Shown here: in pieces, positions 32,725 to 41,908 of the stretch
Layout of the letters: each line of letters begins with the position of its first letter
How positions within the stretch are numbered: the first letter of the stretch is position 1
Assembly (NCBI RefSeq): GCF_009882915.1
Contig: NZ_WTUW01000002.1
Location: forward strand, 993,874 to 1,057,873
Direction of reading: 5' to 3'
Length of the DNA: 64,000 nt
From: Sneathiella litorea
GTDB taxonomy: Bacteria > Pseudomonadota > Alphaproteobacteria > Sneathiellales > Sneathiellaceae
The notes under the pieces: generated by a model
Database searches by the model: none
What the model saw: the letters and a program-made list of their open reading frames with translations, nothing else
Told to the model about the DNA's origin: nothing
Translations under genes and position numbers: made by a program

Positions 32725-33531
32725 CTATTTTTTCTGGCTCTTCTGCAGAATAAAGATGACCTCATCTCCTGAAGACATGACATGCCGGATGCGGAAGTCC
32801 AGGTCATATTTTTTTGCCATTCCTGTTATCATTTCAAACATGGCATTCGTGTCCCAGACATGAAAATGAATGGAATAATCGTCATTGATTAGTTTGTTAA
32901 TAAGAGCTTCGCGCTCTACGTCAGTCTCCCACCCGGGACGTCCGATATCTTCAAGATCTGCCAGTGCGACAAATTCCTCGAAATGTTGCCGCTTTGACCA
33001 TTCCGGACCTTCAGAAAAATCTCTCTCCAAATGAGCAAACTCCGTGACCGGACGATCGCGATCGAAAGTTTCTTCCTTGTTTGGAATGGCAAGAAATAAA
33101 ATGCCGTCCTCTTTAAGAACCCGATAAACATTGTGAAAGAACAGTATCGGATTCTGAAAATGTTCGACGACATGGTTGGCGATAACAAACTGCTGACTTG
33201 CATCCGGAATTGGGACGAGCGTCTCGCCATTTGCGACAATATCCGGCACCAGCACCCTGTCCGCGGGCATTTCTGGATAGCTAGCCTTGAGTTCCTCTAT
33301 GGAAAACCGATCAACATAACTAACCTTTGCAGTCGGGACAACATCCAGCGGTCGTCCCAGGCCGCCGATTTCTATACCTTCACCATCAATATAGCGGGCG
33401 GAAAGCACCATGCGATTATGGCTGACAACCCGCCCAAGGCGGCGACTATGGTCCTCAGACAACCCAAATAGATGCCGCATAAAGAAAAGACGAATCGGTG
33501 CGGGAAGCTTACTTCTCAGGCGAATTGACAT
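32725..33531 (-). CDS. Class I SAM-dependent methyltransferase
   Basis: A 268-residue protein of the Methyltransf_11 type. GEGIEIGGLGRPLDVVP stands in the motif I position, the acidic-polar segment PDASQQFVIANHVVEHFQNP is motif II/III, and LKEDGILFLAIPN follows. It resembles methyltransferases in polysaccharide loci. It is convergent with the CDP-sugar cassette. The AT-rich 227 nt after its start (33532-33758) hold no gene. Confidence 0.75.
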   Translation of the reverse strand: MSIRLRSKLPAPIRLFFMRHLFGLSEDHSRRLGRVVSHNRMVLSARYIDGEGIEIGGLGRPLDVVPTAKVSYVDRFSIEELKASYPEMPADRVLVPDIVANGETLVPIPDASQQFVIANHVVEHFQNPILFFHNVYRVLKEDGILFLAIPNKEETFDRDRPVTEFAHLERDFSEGPEWSKRQHFEEFVALADLEDIGRPGWETDVEREALINKLINDDYSIHFHVWDTNAMFEMITGMAKKYDLDFRIRHVMSSGDEVIFILQKSQKK

Positions 33532-33758
33532 AATTCGTTACTTTCCGAAAATACAATCCTAAGGGCCTAAAAAAATCCCTGATAGATTGAATTGAATTTA
33601 TATATATTCCTTATTAAAGAGCGCTTTTATTATAGAAATCAGAGTGTAAACAAGCCAGAATTATACTCGCATTCACCCTACTCTTGCTGCATATCTTTGG
33701 ATAATAAAATAGCCAAGAAAAACACTTTTATTGTATATGCAGTGTCTGACTAACAAGT

Positions 33759-34622
33759 ATGAGTAATGAATTGCCCCTGATTTCGATTGGAATGCCGCTC
33801 TATAATGCCGAGAAACATATCCGGCAGTCTTTAGATAGCCTGTTGCGCCAGACGCATACGAACTTCGAAATCATTATTTCGGATAACTGCTCCACCGATA
33901 ACACCGTCGGCATCGTTCAGGAATATGCCGCGCGCGATTCCCGGCTAAAATTATATCAGCAGTCGGAAAACATCGGTCCAATCCCAAACTTTCAGTATGT
34001 CCTGCAGAAGGCTGGCGGTGCCTATTTCATGTGGCGATCCTACGATGATTGGTCGGACGATAATTACCTCGAAGCACTGGGGCAACTACTGGACCGGGAT
34101 AGTTCAATCGATCTTGCTGTTGCAAATATCGTAAAGGTAAAGGAGAGCGAGCAAAAGCCGGTTGAGCTCTATATTGAGAAGGCGAACGGCTCGACATCCT
34201 TTTCTTCCTCCCTCCATATGCTAAAACAGTCTCATCCGGGATGGATGTATGGTCTGTTCAGACGAAAGGTCGCTTTGGCGGCTATTAATGACGTGGTCGA
34301 GAACTTCCCGCATGTCTGGGGCTGGGATCATCTGATCCTGTTCCCCACCGTCTCTCGAAACCGTGTTGCGGCATCCGATGACACCCGCTTTTTTCAGCGG
34401 GAGACTGGAATTTCCCACAGCCGATATCGTCCTAAATTACCGAGAGAACAGGTTAGTCTGGCCACGGATTTTTATCAGGTATGCCTACGCAGCTACCAAA
34501 AATCGGACGCGCCCTTTTTGGCAAAACTCGCCATGGCCCTGTATCTTTTGAGATATACGAGTTCGAAAACAGAGAAATTTACCCGGATTTTGCGCATTGC
34601 ACTTAAGCTTCGCAAACCATGA
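33759..34622 (+). CDS. Family 2 glycosyltransferase
   Basis: A 287-residue GT-A enzyme. The start PLISIGMPLYNAEKHIRQSL and IIISDNCSTDNT are family 2 hallmarks; a metal-binding acidic patch follows (YFMWRSYDDWSDDNYLE). No membrane span is seen, so it acts at the cytoplasmic face. It probably transfers a sugar, perhaps the CDP-deoxy sugar made upstream, to a surface glycan; acceptor unknown. Confidence 0.87.
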   Translation: MSNELPLISIGMPLYNAEKHIRQSLDSLLRQTHTNFEIIISDNCSTDNTVGIVQEYAARDSRLKLYQQSENIGPIPNFQYVLQKAGGAYFMWRSYDDWSDDNYLEALGQLLDRDSSIDLAVANIVKVKESEQKPVELYIEKANGSTSFSSSLHMLKQSHPGWMYGLFRRKVALAAINDVVENFPHVWGWDHLILFPTVSRNRVAASDDTRFFQRETGISHSRYRPKLPREQVSLATDFYQVCLRSYQKSDAPFLAKLAMALYLLRYTSSKTEKFTRILRIALKLRKP

Positions 34623-34733
34623 CTTTGAGCGCAAAAAGCAAAGCTCATTCATTGCAAAGAGCCCGGCGATTGTTTATAGAGAGCTAACGGGTAATTCGAG
34701 CATTCCGGCTCCTCAGCTAAATGGACGACTAAA

Positions 34734-35399
34734 GTGGATATTTCACGCGACCAGATCAAAGAGGCAGTTATCGCTGCTGGTTCAGATAATGAAGAGTTTT
34801 TTCATTTTCCAGTGGTTGAAGAAGGGCTCTACCTTCAGCAGGACCCGGATGAGTACGCTGATTTCGTTCACTTTATGGCGACCGAGTTGCCGCCGTCGAA
34901 ATTCGCGCTTGATATCGGCGTGGCGTCTGGCGGCCAGACGAAGTTCCTGCGTGATTACTATAATATCGAAAAAACTGTCGTCCTAGATATCGGGCAACAT
35001 CCGAATTTCAAGCATTGGGATCGTATCAAGAAATCTGTAAACACGAACATTGTTCTTGAACTGATCATGGATTCTCACTCTAAAGAAGCCCGCAAAGCTC
35101 TGCTTCCCTATCAAGGGCAATTCGATTTTACCTTTATCGACGGGGATCATAGCTACAAAGGGCTGATGCAAGATATTGAACTCGCCAAGGAAGTCGTCAA
35201 GAAAGGCTGCATTTTCGTTTTTCATGATACGGGGGCGGTGCCGGATTGCGTGCGTGTCTTCAAAGAACTGCAGAAAGATCCGGACTTTGAAATGCTAGCG
35301 AATTTTGATACTCGCTTTGGCATATCCGTATTCCGGTACTTGGCAGTAAACGGCCCAAAAACAGGCTTGCGGAAAACGATTTCAAAGCTCTTTTCATAA
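34734..35399 (+). CDS. Class I SAM-dependent methyltransferase (Methyltransf_24/CmcI-like)
   Basis: A 221-residue protein with the motif ALDIGVASGGQTKFLRDYY, VVLDIGQHPNF, and the late strand FDFTFIDGDHSYKGLMQDIE typical of the Methyltransf_24/cephalosporin hydroxylase group. It starts with GTG at 34734; the nearby ATG at 34722 stops after three codons. It lies between two glycosyltransferase-type genes, so it likely modifies a sugar. Confidence 0.75.
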   Translation: MDISRDQIKEAVIAAGSDNEEFFHFPVVEEGLYLQQDPDEYADFVHFMATELPPSKFALDIGVASGGQTKFLRDYYNIEKTVVLDIGQHPNFKHWDRIKKSVNTNIVLELIMDSHSKEARKALLPYQGQFDFTFIDGDHSYKGLMQDIELAKEVVKKGCIFVFHDTGAVPDCVRVFKELQKDPDFEMLANFDTRFGISVFRYLAVNGPKTGLRKTISKLFS

Positions 35400-35414
35400 A
35401 AGATGATGTAGGAG

Positions 35415-36251
35415 ATGACAGGTTCTTCAGTTGCTGTCGTGCATTTGGTTCGCAAATCAAACGGCATGGAGCCATTCAGAAACTTCCTCTCCTCCTACAA
35501 GGCGTATAAAGAGCCTCTGGACCATGATCTCATCCTGATCTTCAAGGATTTTAACCAGGACGAGAAAGCACCTTATCTCAATCTTCTGGCCGGTACGGAC
35601 TTCATCCCTTACGATTTCCCGGGGGATTCCGGCCTCGACCTTGGCCCCTATATCGAGGTTAGCCGAAAGCTCGATTACACGTATTTTTGCTTTCTGAATT
35701 CCTTCAGCGAAATCCAGTCCGATCACTGGCTTACACATCTCTATAATTGTCTCACCAACTCGCAGGATGCCGGCATTGCTGGTGCGACCGGTAGCTGGGA
35801 AAGCACCGGGGCGGACGACCCTCCGTTTCCCAACCCCCATATTCGCACGAATGGATTTATCATCTCGGCGGATATTATGCGGCATATCGAGTTTATCGAC
35901 ATCAGCACAAAAGACGACGCCAGACACATGGAGTCCGGCTATAACAGCATTACCCGGCAAATTCAGAATATAGGAAAGCAGCCTTATGTTGTCGATCAAA
36001 ACGGCACATGCTGGGCGGTAATTAACTGGCCCGACAGCGCGACATTCCGAAGCGGGAATCAAGGGGCACTGCTCATCTCCGACAACAGGACCAGGGCATT
36101 TGAAGACGGTGACGACTGGACGCAGGAATACCTCATTGATCTTGCCTGGACAGGGAAACCATCAAAGGCCAACCCGTTTAAACGCCACAAGCTGCGTCAT
36201 AGATTGCGCAGGTTTATGGAAAAAAGACGTCCGAAGGCGCAAGGCTATTAG
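35415..36251 (+). CDS. Uncharacterised sugar-transfer-like protein in the glycan region
   Basis: A 278-residue soluble protein of unknown function. It has Rossmann-like strands VAVVHLVRKSNG and DHDLILIFKDF, a GLDLGPYIEVSRKLDYTYFC core, IAGATGSWES, and a basic tail. The alternation and late aromatic motifs recall GT-A glycosyltransferases, but there is no clear DxD at the usual place. It is 15 nt from the upstream methyltransferase, so it is in the same operon. The stop overlaps the convergent glxA-type gene by 4 nt. Confidence 0.5.
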   Translation: MTGSSVAVVHLVRKSNGMEPFRNFLSSYKAYKEPLDHDLILIFKDFNQDEKAPYLNLLAGTDFIPYDFPGDSGLDLGPYIEVSRKLDYTYFCFLNSFSEIQSDHWLTHLYNCLTNSQDAGIAGATGSWESTGADDPPFPNPHIRTNGFIISADIMRHIEFIDISTKDDARHMESGYNSITRQIQNIGKQPYVVDQNGTCWAVINWPDSATFRSGNQGALLISDNRTRAFEDGDDWTQEYLIDLAWTGKPSKANPFKRHKLRHRLRRFMEKRRPKAQGY

Positions 36252-37204
36252 CTATAAGCTGGCTTTCTTTCCCGGCTTGGACTGACGCCATAGTACTCAC
36301 GATAGCTTTTCGCAAAATGCGAATGAGTGGAAAAACCGGACGCAATATAAATTTCCGTAATCGACATGCTTGTCTGCAACAACAGCAGCCGCGCATGCTC
36401 TAGGCGCATTTCCAAATAATATCGCGCCGGGGATCGTCCTGTATGTTGCCGAAACAGCCGCTCCACCTGGCGTATCGAAATACCAACCATCCTGGCCAGG
36501 TCATCCGGCGAGACAGGCTCCTCGATATTTTGTTCCATTATTTCAACGATGGTCAGCAGCTTCTGCGATTTCGCGGCAAGTTGCAGTTTCCTGATGACCT
36601 GCTGCTTGTCACTATGGCTTCGAATACGGTCATGCATGAATTGCAACGAAATGTCGTAGGCGAGCTTGTCGCCATGCTCCTTCGCAATAATATAAAGCAA
36701 CAAATCAATCGCTGAGGTGCCGCCGGCACAGGTATAACGGTTGCGATCAATCTCGAAAATGCTGCCCGTAAAAATAACCTCCGGATAGCTCTCTTTCAGG
36801 CTGATAGCCCCTTCCCAGTGAATTGTACATTGGTAGCCATTCAGGAGGCCGGCCGCTGCCAGGATAAAAGCCCCGGTACTGAGCGCCCCGATTTCAGCGC
36901 CATGATGAACAATCCGGCGCAATTCCGCGAGGAGGTGTTCATCCTTGATCTTGTCCGTCCCGATCCCACCGCATACAAACAGGATATCAAGGCTGTCAGC
37001 ATCCGCCAGGTCCATGTCCGGTAGAATGCTGATACCATTACTTGCCTGAACGCTCTGTCCGTTCGGCGTGAGGATATTCCAATCATAAAGATGGCGGCCG
37101 CTCATACGATTCGCCGAGCGCAAAGGCTCAATCGCGCTACTGAAACAAATCATACTCGACTGATCGGTCAGGAGAAACCCGAACCTCTTCGCTTTCTCTG
37201 TCAT
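36248..37204 (-). CDS. GlxA-family AraC-type transcriptional regulator
   Basis: A 318-residue protein joining a DJ-1/PfpI-like amidotransferase domain (residues about 5-165; RFGFLLTDQSSMICFSSAIE, and TGAFILAAAGLL near the nucleophile elbow, where Ser-Thr-Gly-Ala replaces Cys) with a C-terminal AraC helix-turn-helix (PDDLARMVGISIRQVERLFR..PARYYLEMRLEHARLLLL). GlxA-type proteins often regulate quaternary amine or amino-acid catabolism. The elbow lacks cysteine, so it should be a binding domain and not an enzyme. The ATG at 37204 is chosen; a GGGAGG is 15 nt upstream. Confidence 0.85.
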   Translation of the reverse strand: MTEKAKRFGFLLTDQSSMICFSSAIEPLRSANRMSGRHLYDWNILTPNGQSVQASNGISILPDMDLADADSLDILFVCGGIGTDKIKDEHLLAELRRIVHHGAEIGALSTGAFILAAAGLLNGYQCTIHWEGAISLKESYPEVIFTGSIFEIDRNRYTCAGGTSAIDLLLYIIAKEHGDKLAYDISLQFMHDRIRSHSDKQQVIRKLQLAAKSQKLLTIVEIMEQNIEEPVSPDDLARMVGISIRQVERLFRQHTGRSPARYYLEMRLEHARLLLLQTSMSITEIYIASGFSTHSHFAKSYREYYGVSPSRERKPAYS

Positions 37205-37354
37205 GCAATGCTTCTGTTGCCTCCCAAACAACCATAGCAATCGTCAGCAATAACCGCGGGGGCCATGCCGTTGACAAAACAGTAGTTCAAAGAATGCGCA
37301 TATTAAAGCAAAAACAAAGCGCACCAATCGTCCAGATAGCGCCACCGTTCAAAA

Positions 37355-38050
37355 TTATTTCGCGTCATGAAAAATGATGCCGAGGGTATAGCGATTTCCT
37401 GACCACACATCGCTTACTCCATGACGCATAGTGACCTGCAAGACCCCGTTTTTCCCCTGAACCGGTCGCTGATTTACCGGGAAAATTACTGCATCGGCCC
37501 GTTGCAAAGGAACAACTCGTGCCCTTGACTGCTGCCGCACACGCTGTTCGGTCAGGATGAACTCCCCTCCCTCAAAATCAGAATCCCGGGCGCTTAATAA
37601 CACCGTCATCTGTAGAGGAAAAAGATGCTCGCCATAAAGATCCTGATGCAGGCGGTTATAATCTCCAGTCTTATATTTCAGTATTAACGGCGTCGGCCTC
37701 ACCTGACCCGCCGCATGACATTGCGCCGTATAATCTGCAAGCAACTCAGGATACTTGGTTCCAATAGAAAGACGTTCGGCCCAATTATTGGCGATCCGCG
37801 CAAGCGGCGGATAAAATGTGTCACGCAGCTTTGCAACCAGATCAGGCAAGGGATAGGCATAATATTTATACTCTCCCTGACCATAGCCATGCTGCTGCAT
37901 AACAATATGACTCCGGTAAAGCGCGCCATTTGAATATCCGTCGATTAAGGCTGCACATTCATCCGGCGTCAGCAGGTTTTTTATTCTGGCATAGCCGTTT
38001 TGATTGAGATCCTCTTCAATCCCCCGCCAATCGAATACATCGCTCCTCAT
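37355..38050 (-). CDS. 2-oxoglutarate/Fe(II)-dependent oxygenase (PF09859-like)
   Basis: A 231-residue double-stranded beta-helix oxygenase. The HxD pair is in RLHQDLYGEHLFPLQ, and the distal histidine and the arginine for 2-oxoglutarate are in MRHGVSDVWSGNRYTLG. The family has been described as acting in oxidative demethylation of DNA, like AlkB. The ATG at 38050 has GGAG at 7 nt. It is monocistronic, with no adjacent repair gene. Confidence 0.75.
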   Translation of the reverse strand: MRSDVFDWRGIEEDLNQNGYARIKNLLTPDECAALIDGYSNGALYRSHIVMQQHGYGQGEYKYYAYPLPDLVAKLRDTFYPPLARIANNWAERLSIGTKYPELLADYTAQCHAAGQVRPTPLILKYKTGDYNRLHQDLYGEHLFPLQMTVLLSARDSDFEGGEFILTEQRVRQQSRARVVPLQRADAVIFPVNQRPVQGKNGVLQVTMRHGVSDVWSGNRYTLGIIFHDAK

Positions 38051-38190
38051 TATCCACTCCAACAATAATTCGAGATGGCCAGTTTCAATCTTCCCGTCAA
38101 AAACATATAGCTGAAAATCGACATCGAATTTTTTTTACAGTAGGACTGCGAAAACTTCCCTATGCTACAGCAAGGGTTAAGGAGTGTGGA

Positions 38191-39213
38191 ATGAATGAGA
38201 AGAAACTGGTCACGGTAACCGGCGCATCCGGTTTCATTGCGCTTCATACAATCCGTGAATTACTTGAAAAAGGGTATGCTGTGCGCGGAACAGTACGGGA
38301 TACTGGCCGCATAGAAGGTTTGCTGCGATCTCTGTCAGAATATTGTGATGTCACGGATTTGAGTTTTGTGCGGGCCGAGCTAGGCGACGATTCGGGTTGG
38401 GCCGAAGCATTGGCCGGTGCGGACTATCTTATGCATATGGCCTCCCCGTTACCCGCCGAAGCACCCCGGGATGAAAATGATCTGATCATCCCGGCCCGCG
38501 ACGGAGCCTTGCGCGCCATACGCGCTGCTGTTGATGCAGGTGTCCGCCGCATTGTATTTACGTCTTCGATTGCTGCAATTTCTGGTGGTCAGGACAAATC
38601 TTCCGTTCTTGATGAATCCCATTGGAGTGATACGAACAAGGACATCGGTGCCTATCCAAAAAGTAAGACAATTGCAGAACTTGCCGCGTGGGAGTTTATT
38701 AATTCCTTACCCGAGGGACAGAAGCCGGAGTTTGCGGTTATCAATCCGGGTTTTGTACTGGGCCCCATGATTGATCCGGACACCAGCGCTTCACATGAAG
38801 TGGTACGTCGTCTGATGGCACGCGAAGTGCCCGGTCTTCCAAATATTGGTTTCAGCCTAGTAGATGTCAGAGACGTGGCAACGGCGCATGTCATCGCGCT
38901 GACCCACAAAAGTGCACCGGGCAACCGTTATATTTGTGTCGCTGAATCATTGTCATTCAGGGAAATCGCCCGGCGTCTTCATCTGCATCTATCAGACAGA
39001 AACTATAGGATCCCGCAACGCCCGGTCCCGGACTGGCTTGTTCGCGCACTAGCCCTGTTCAGCCCTACCTTTCGCCTGATCGTCAGCCGGCTGGGTCCTG
39101 CGACAAAGTTTGATACCAGCCGCATCCGTCAACATTTTGACTGGACCCCAATACCCATGTCCCAATCCATAACCGAGACCGCTGACAGCATGATCACCCA
39201 TAAAATCACCTGA
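38191..39213 (+). CDS. Dihydroflavonol-4-reductase-like aldehyde reductase (extended SDR)
   Basis: A 340-residue NAD(P)-dependent reductase. The nucleotide motif VTVTGASGFIALHTIRELL and the catalytic Y-P-K-S-K (YxxxK) are intact; IVFTSSIAAISGG holds the serine. Relatives reduce aldehydes and ketones. GGAGTG lies before the ATG. It is 21 nt upstream of the DMT transporter gene and may be co-transcribed. Confidence 0.8.
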   Translation: MNEKKLVTVTGASGFIALHTIRELLEKGYAVRGTVRDTGRIEGLLRSLSEYCDVTDLSFVRAELGDDSGWAEALAGADYLMHMASPLPAEAPRDENDLIIPARDGALRAIRAAVDAGVRRIVFTSSIAAISGGQDKSSVLDESHWSDTNKDIGAYPKSKTIAELAAWEFINSLPEGQKPEFAVINPGFVLGPMIDPDTSASHEVVRRLMAREVPGLPNIGFSLVDVRDVATAHVIALTHKSAPGNRYICVAESLSFREIARRLHLHLSDRNYRIPQRPVPDWLVRALALFSPTFRLIVSRLGPATKFDTSRIRQHFDWTPIPMSQSITETADSMITHKIT

Positions 39214-39234
39214 ACCAGCGAGATGAGCTAAATC

Positions 39235-40116
39235 ATGAGAGAAAAGTCTCCTCATCTTTACGGCATACTGATTACAGCGGCCGGTGTTCTCCTACTTACG
39301 CCTGATGGCCTGCTCGTGCGCCTCATCTCGACGGATAGCGCGACAATCATGGTTTGGCGCGGCGTCCTCTTTTCACTAGCAATATTCGGCTTCTATTTTG
39401 CGCGCCGAGGCCTCGCCACCTTTGGAATTATTCGGGACATGGGAATACGTGGCCTCATCGCCGCAACACTATTTGCCAGCAGTACCTGTTTTTTTGTTCT
39501 GGCTCTTACGAATACCAGCGCGGCAAATGCCCTGGTCATTATTTCGACAGCGCCCCTTTTTGCGGCCCTGCTTTCCTGGCTGATACTTAAGGAATCAGTT
39601 TCTCTTACGACCTGGATTGCCATCGGGGTCTGTATCGGGGGAATAAGCCTCATATTCCTCGGCAGCGTTGGTGGCGGCAGTCGGCGCGGCGATTTGTATG
39701 CCATCATTTGCGCCTTCATGATTGCCGGCCAGCTCACAACCGTACGCCATGCGAGAAACGTTGATATGGTTCCTTCGCTCGGGATCGCCGGGACTATTAC
39801 GGCCCTTCTTGCCCTGCCATTCAGTGCTCCGCTTTCCGTAAGCGGGCCCGATCTGATGTATCTGTCTATTCTCGGCTTGATCGTTTTGCCCTGTGCCTTC
39901 GGATTGATCACCATTGGCCCGCGCTATATTTCGGCGCCGGAAGTCAGCCTGCTGATGCTGTTGGAAAGTATACTGGGCCCGTTCTGGGTATGGCTGGTGC
40001 TCGCAGAGGTCCCGCGTTCAGAAACCATCGCGGGAGGTGTTATTGTTATTACGACCCTCATTATCCATACAGCGATCGCCTATCGAAAGAGCCGCCAATT
40101 GTCGGCAAAAGGCTAG
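39235..40116 (+). CDS. EamA/DMT-family transporter
   Basis: A 293-residue inner-membrane protein with about ten hydrophobic segments in two EamA repeats; SSTCFFVLALTNTSAANALVI and TAPLFAALLSWLILKESVSL are repeat 1 hallmarks, and LLMLLESILGPFWVWLVLAEVP is repeat 2. Such proteins export amino acids or other metabolites. The stop overlaps the convergent cell wall hydrolase by 4 nt. Confidence 0.85.
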   Translation: MREKSPHLYGILITAAGVLLLTPDGLLVRLISTDSATIMVWRGVLFSLAIFGFYFARRGLATFGIIRDMGIRGLIAATLFASSTCFFVLALTNTSAANALVIISTAPLFAALLSWLILKESVSLTTWIAIGVCIGGISLIFLGSVGGGSRRGDLYAIICAFMIAGQLTTVRHARNVDMVPSLGIAGTITALLALPFSAPLSVSGPDLMYLSILGLIVLPCAFGLITIGPRYISAPEVSLLMLLESILGPFWVWLVLAEVPRSETIAGGVIVITTLIIHTAIAYRKSRQLSAKG

Positions 40117-40832
40117 ATCGTCTCTTCGCGATAGAATATATGACTGCCAACCTGGCCAAGCTTATTTAAGTGCGCGCTCCATCTTGGAGAGACATAGGAG
40201 GCGTGGTAATGAGTTGCCCGCTTGGCTACGCCGCTCCGCTCACCTTTCATGACAAGGGCGACAACTTTAAGGGATTTCTCCCAGGCCGAGGCATTTTTTG
40301 GCCGGTCCGGCATTCCATCACAGGCAAACGAGAATTGGCACTTATTCCGCAGATGCTGATTTTGAAAAACGACATCACATGCTGTATCGGGATAACGTGA
40401 ATCGACGATTCGATTGAGAATGACCTCGGCGATAGCAACCTGGCCGACGAGAGGCTCACTCCGTGCTTCGAAATATACTGCTTGCGCAATGCACATCTCT
40501 TCCCGTGTAAAGTTACGGTCGAACAAGTCAACGGACTGCAACGAATCATCCAGCTTATCGCCATTTGGCATATCCAGATTTGGAAGGATGCCCAAAGTGT
40601 TCTGTAGCGGCGGAAGCTCTGCAAATTTCCTGTCCAGGCGCGCAAGATTTGCATGCTTTACCGCGCTGGACATCGCAACATGTTCAAATGGCTTGGCCGA
40701 GACACCTATTTGAAAAAGCAGGCTGAAACCAATGACCACAGCAGCCAGGATACTCGTGCCACCGAGGAAGACCCCAACTTCATGAGACCGTGCATTTTTC
40801 ATCGAAATTATCTTGCTCCAGAGGCTTTGCAT
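40113..40832 (-). CDS. Cell wall hydrolase of the SleB family
   Basis: A 239-residue envelope protein with an N-terminal membrane anchor (VFLGGTSILAAVVIGFSLLF) and a C-terminal Hydrolase_2 domain: IAQAVYFEARSEP, VAIAEVILNRIVDSRYPDTACDVVFQ, CQFSFACDG, and THYHASYVSPRWS. It cleaves peptidoglycan. Starts at 40832 and 40802 are both possible; 40832 has GGAAAAG upstream. The promoter region has a TTAA-N7-TTAC half match to a CtrA site. Confidence 0.82.
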   Translation of the reverse strand: MQSLWSKIISMKNARSHEVGVFLGGTSILAAVVIGFSLLFQIGVSAKPFEHVAMSSAVKHANLARLDRKFAELPPLQNTLGILPNLDMPNGDKLDDSLQSVDLFDRNFTREEMCIAQAVYFEARSEPLVGQVAIAEVILNRIVDSRYPDTACDVVFQNQHLRNKCQFSFACDGMPDRPKNASAWEKSLKVVALVMKGERSGVAKRATHYHASYVSPRWSAHLNKLGQVGSHIFYREETI

Positions 40833-41495
40833 CGTCACTTTTCCGTTTTTATGTAGTTTATAAACCTGCACTCAACGCCTTCACTTACCGTACGATGATT
40901 TTAACAAGTCGCCAGCCCCATCCTCATCCCCCTAATATGGGATAGGCCGAGGTTTTTTTTACCCTCTATTAACCATCAACAGGACACTCTGGTTAATAAA
41001 AACTTACCAAGTACAATTTCAATTGTTTGCCAAAGATACAATAAACCTAAATAAATCAATAAATTAGGTTATCTAACCCGTCATATTGACGAATGGTCTT
41101 CTCAAGTTACAACCCCATCCCTCAAATGAGGTATATGCCGATATAACCCTTCATTACACAGGAGTCGACAATACCCTTCGCTATTCTGGCGAGATACGCC
41201 TTCCGAGCGGCTGACTTCGTACCAGAGATTAACGTAATATACAAGAATTAGCGACCAATGGATTCCTGAGCCAAAGAACCTATGCCTAGAATCTAACGGC
41301 AAAGATTTGTCACAAGAGGATAAAAAGTAAAAATAATCTTCCAAAATTTAAGCATTTTTCGCCTAATTTTTGTGCTCACTGCCCATAAAATAGAGTTTCA
41401 CAGAATATTTTTGTTGTTTCATATTGTTTTCCTTGCATCAATCCGTCGAGTTGTTATATCAGCTTATCAGAATTTTCAATTTGAATTAAAAGTGT
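40833..41495. other. AT-rich intergenic region
   Basis: About 660 nt without a convincing gene. It holds an 8-bp inverted repeat TATTAACC/GGTTAATA at 40967-40998, which overlaps TTAA-N7-TTAC (40993-41007), and a run of eight T at 40951-40958 or so. A weak 80-codon minus frame at 41102-41344 lacks family likeness and a ribosome binding site. Composition differs from its neighbours. Confidence 0.4.
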
Positions 41496-41828
41496 ATGGT
41501 TTTATTGATGAATATCACGTCGCTCCAAGATAAGGCGCAAGACGCCAGCCGATTTCTAAAGGCAATCTCCAACAAGCACCGTCTCATGATTTTATGTAAC
41601 CTGGTCGAAGCGGAACGTTCCGTCGGCGAGCTTGAAAAGATAGTAGGATTGAGCCAGTCGGCCCTGTCGCAACATCTTGCCCGTCTTCGCAAGGAAGAGG
41701 TTGTAAAGACAAGGCGCGAAGCCCAGACGATCTACTATTCCCTGCAGGACGAAAATATCGTCGATGTTCTTCGTTTACTGGAAGATATTTTCGTCGGTGA
41801 TTCTTCCAAACTTGCCGAAGTCGCTTAA
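41496..41828 (+). CDS. ArsR-family transcriptional regulator
   Basis: A 110-residue winged-helix repressor (106 if the ATG at 41508 is used). The helix-turn-helix SVGELEKIVGLSQSALSQHLARLRKEEVVKTRREAQTIYYSL is typical. A single cysteine (ILCNL) is present, so the metal- or sulphide-sensing cysteine pair of SmtB or BigR types is missing. The signal is unknown. The gene precedes the convergent quinone reductase. Confidence 0.85.
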   Translation: MVLLMNITSLQDKAQDASRFLKAISNKHRLMILCNLVEAERSVGELEKIVGLSQSALSQHLARLRKEEVVKTRREAQTIYYSLQDENIVDVLRLLEDIFVGDSSKLAEVA

Positions 41829-41908
41829 ATCTGCGCACAAAATGTCGGGCGGCCATAACATTGTGGCCCCCGCATAAGCCTACAGTAAAGTTTATTCAAT
41901 TGACGGCG

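Noticed and set aside
41102-41344. An 80-codon minus-strand frame in the AT-rich gap
   Set aside because: No ribosome binding site, no family likeness and unusual amino-acid make-up; treated as non-coding.
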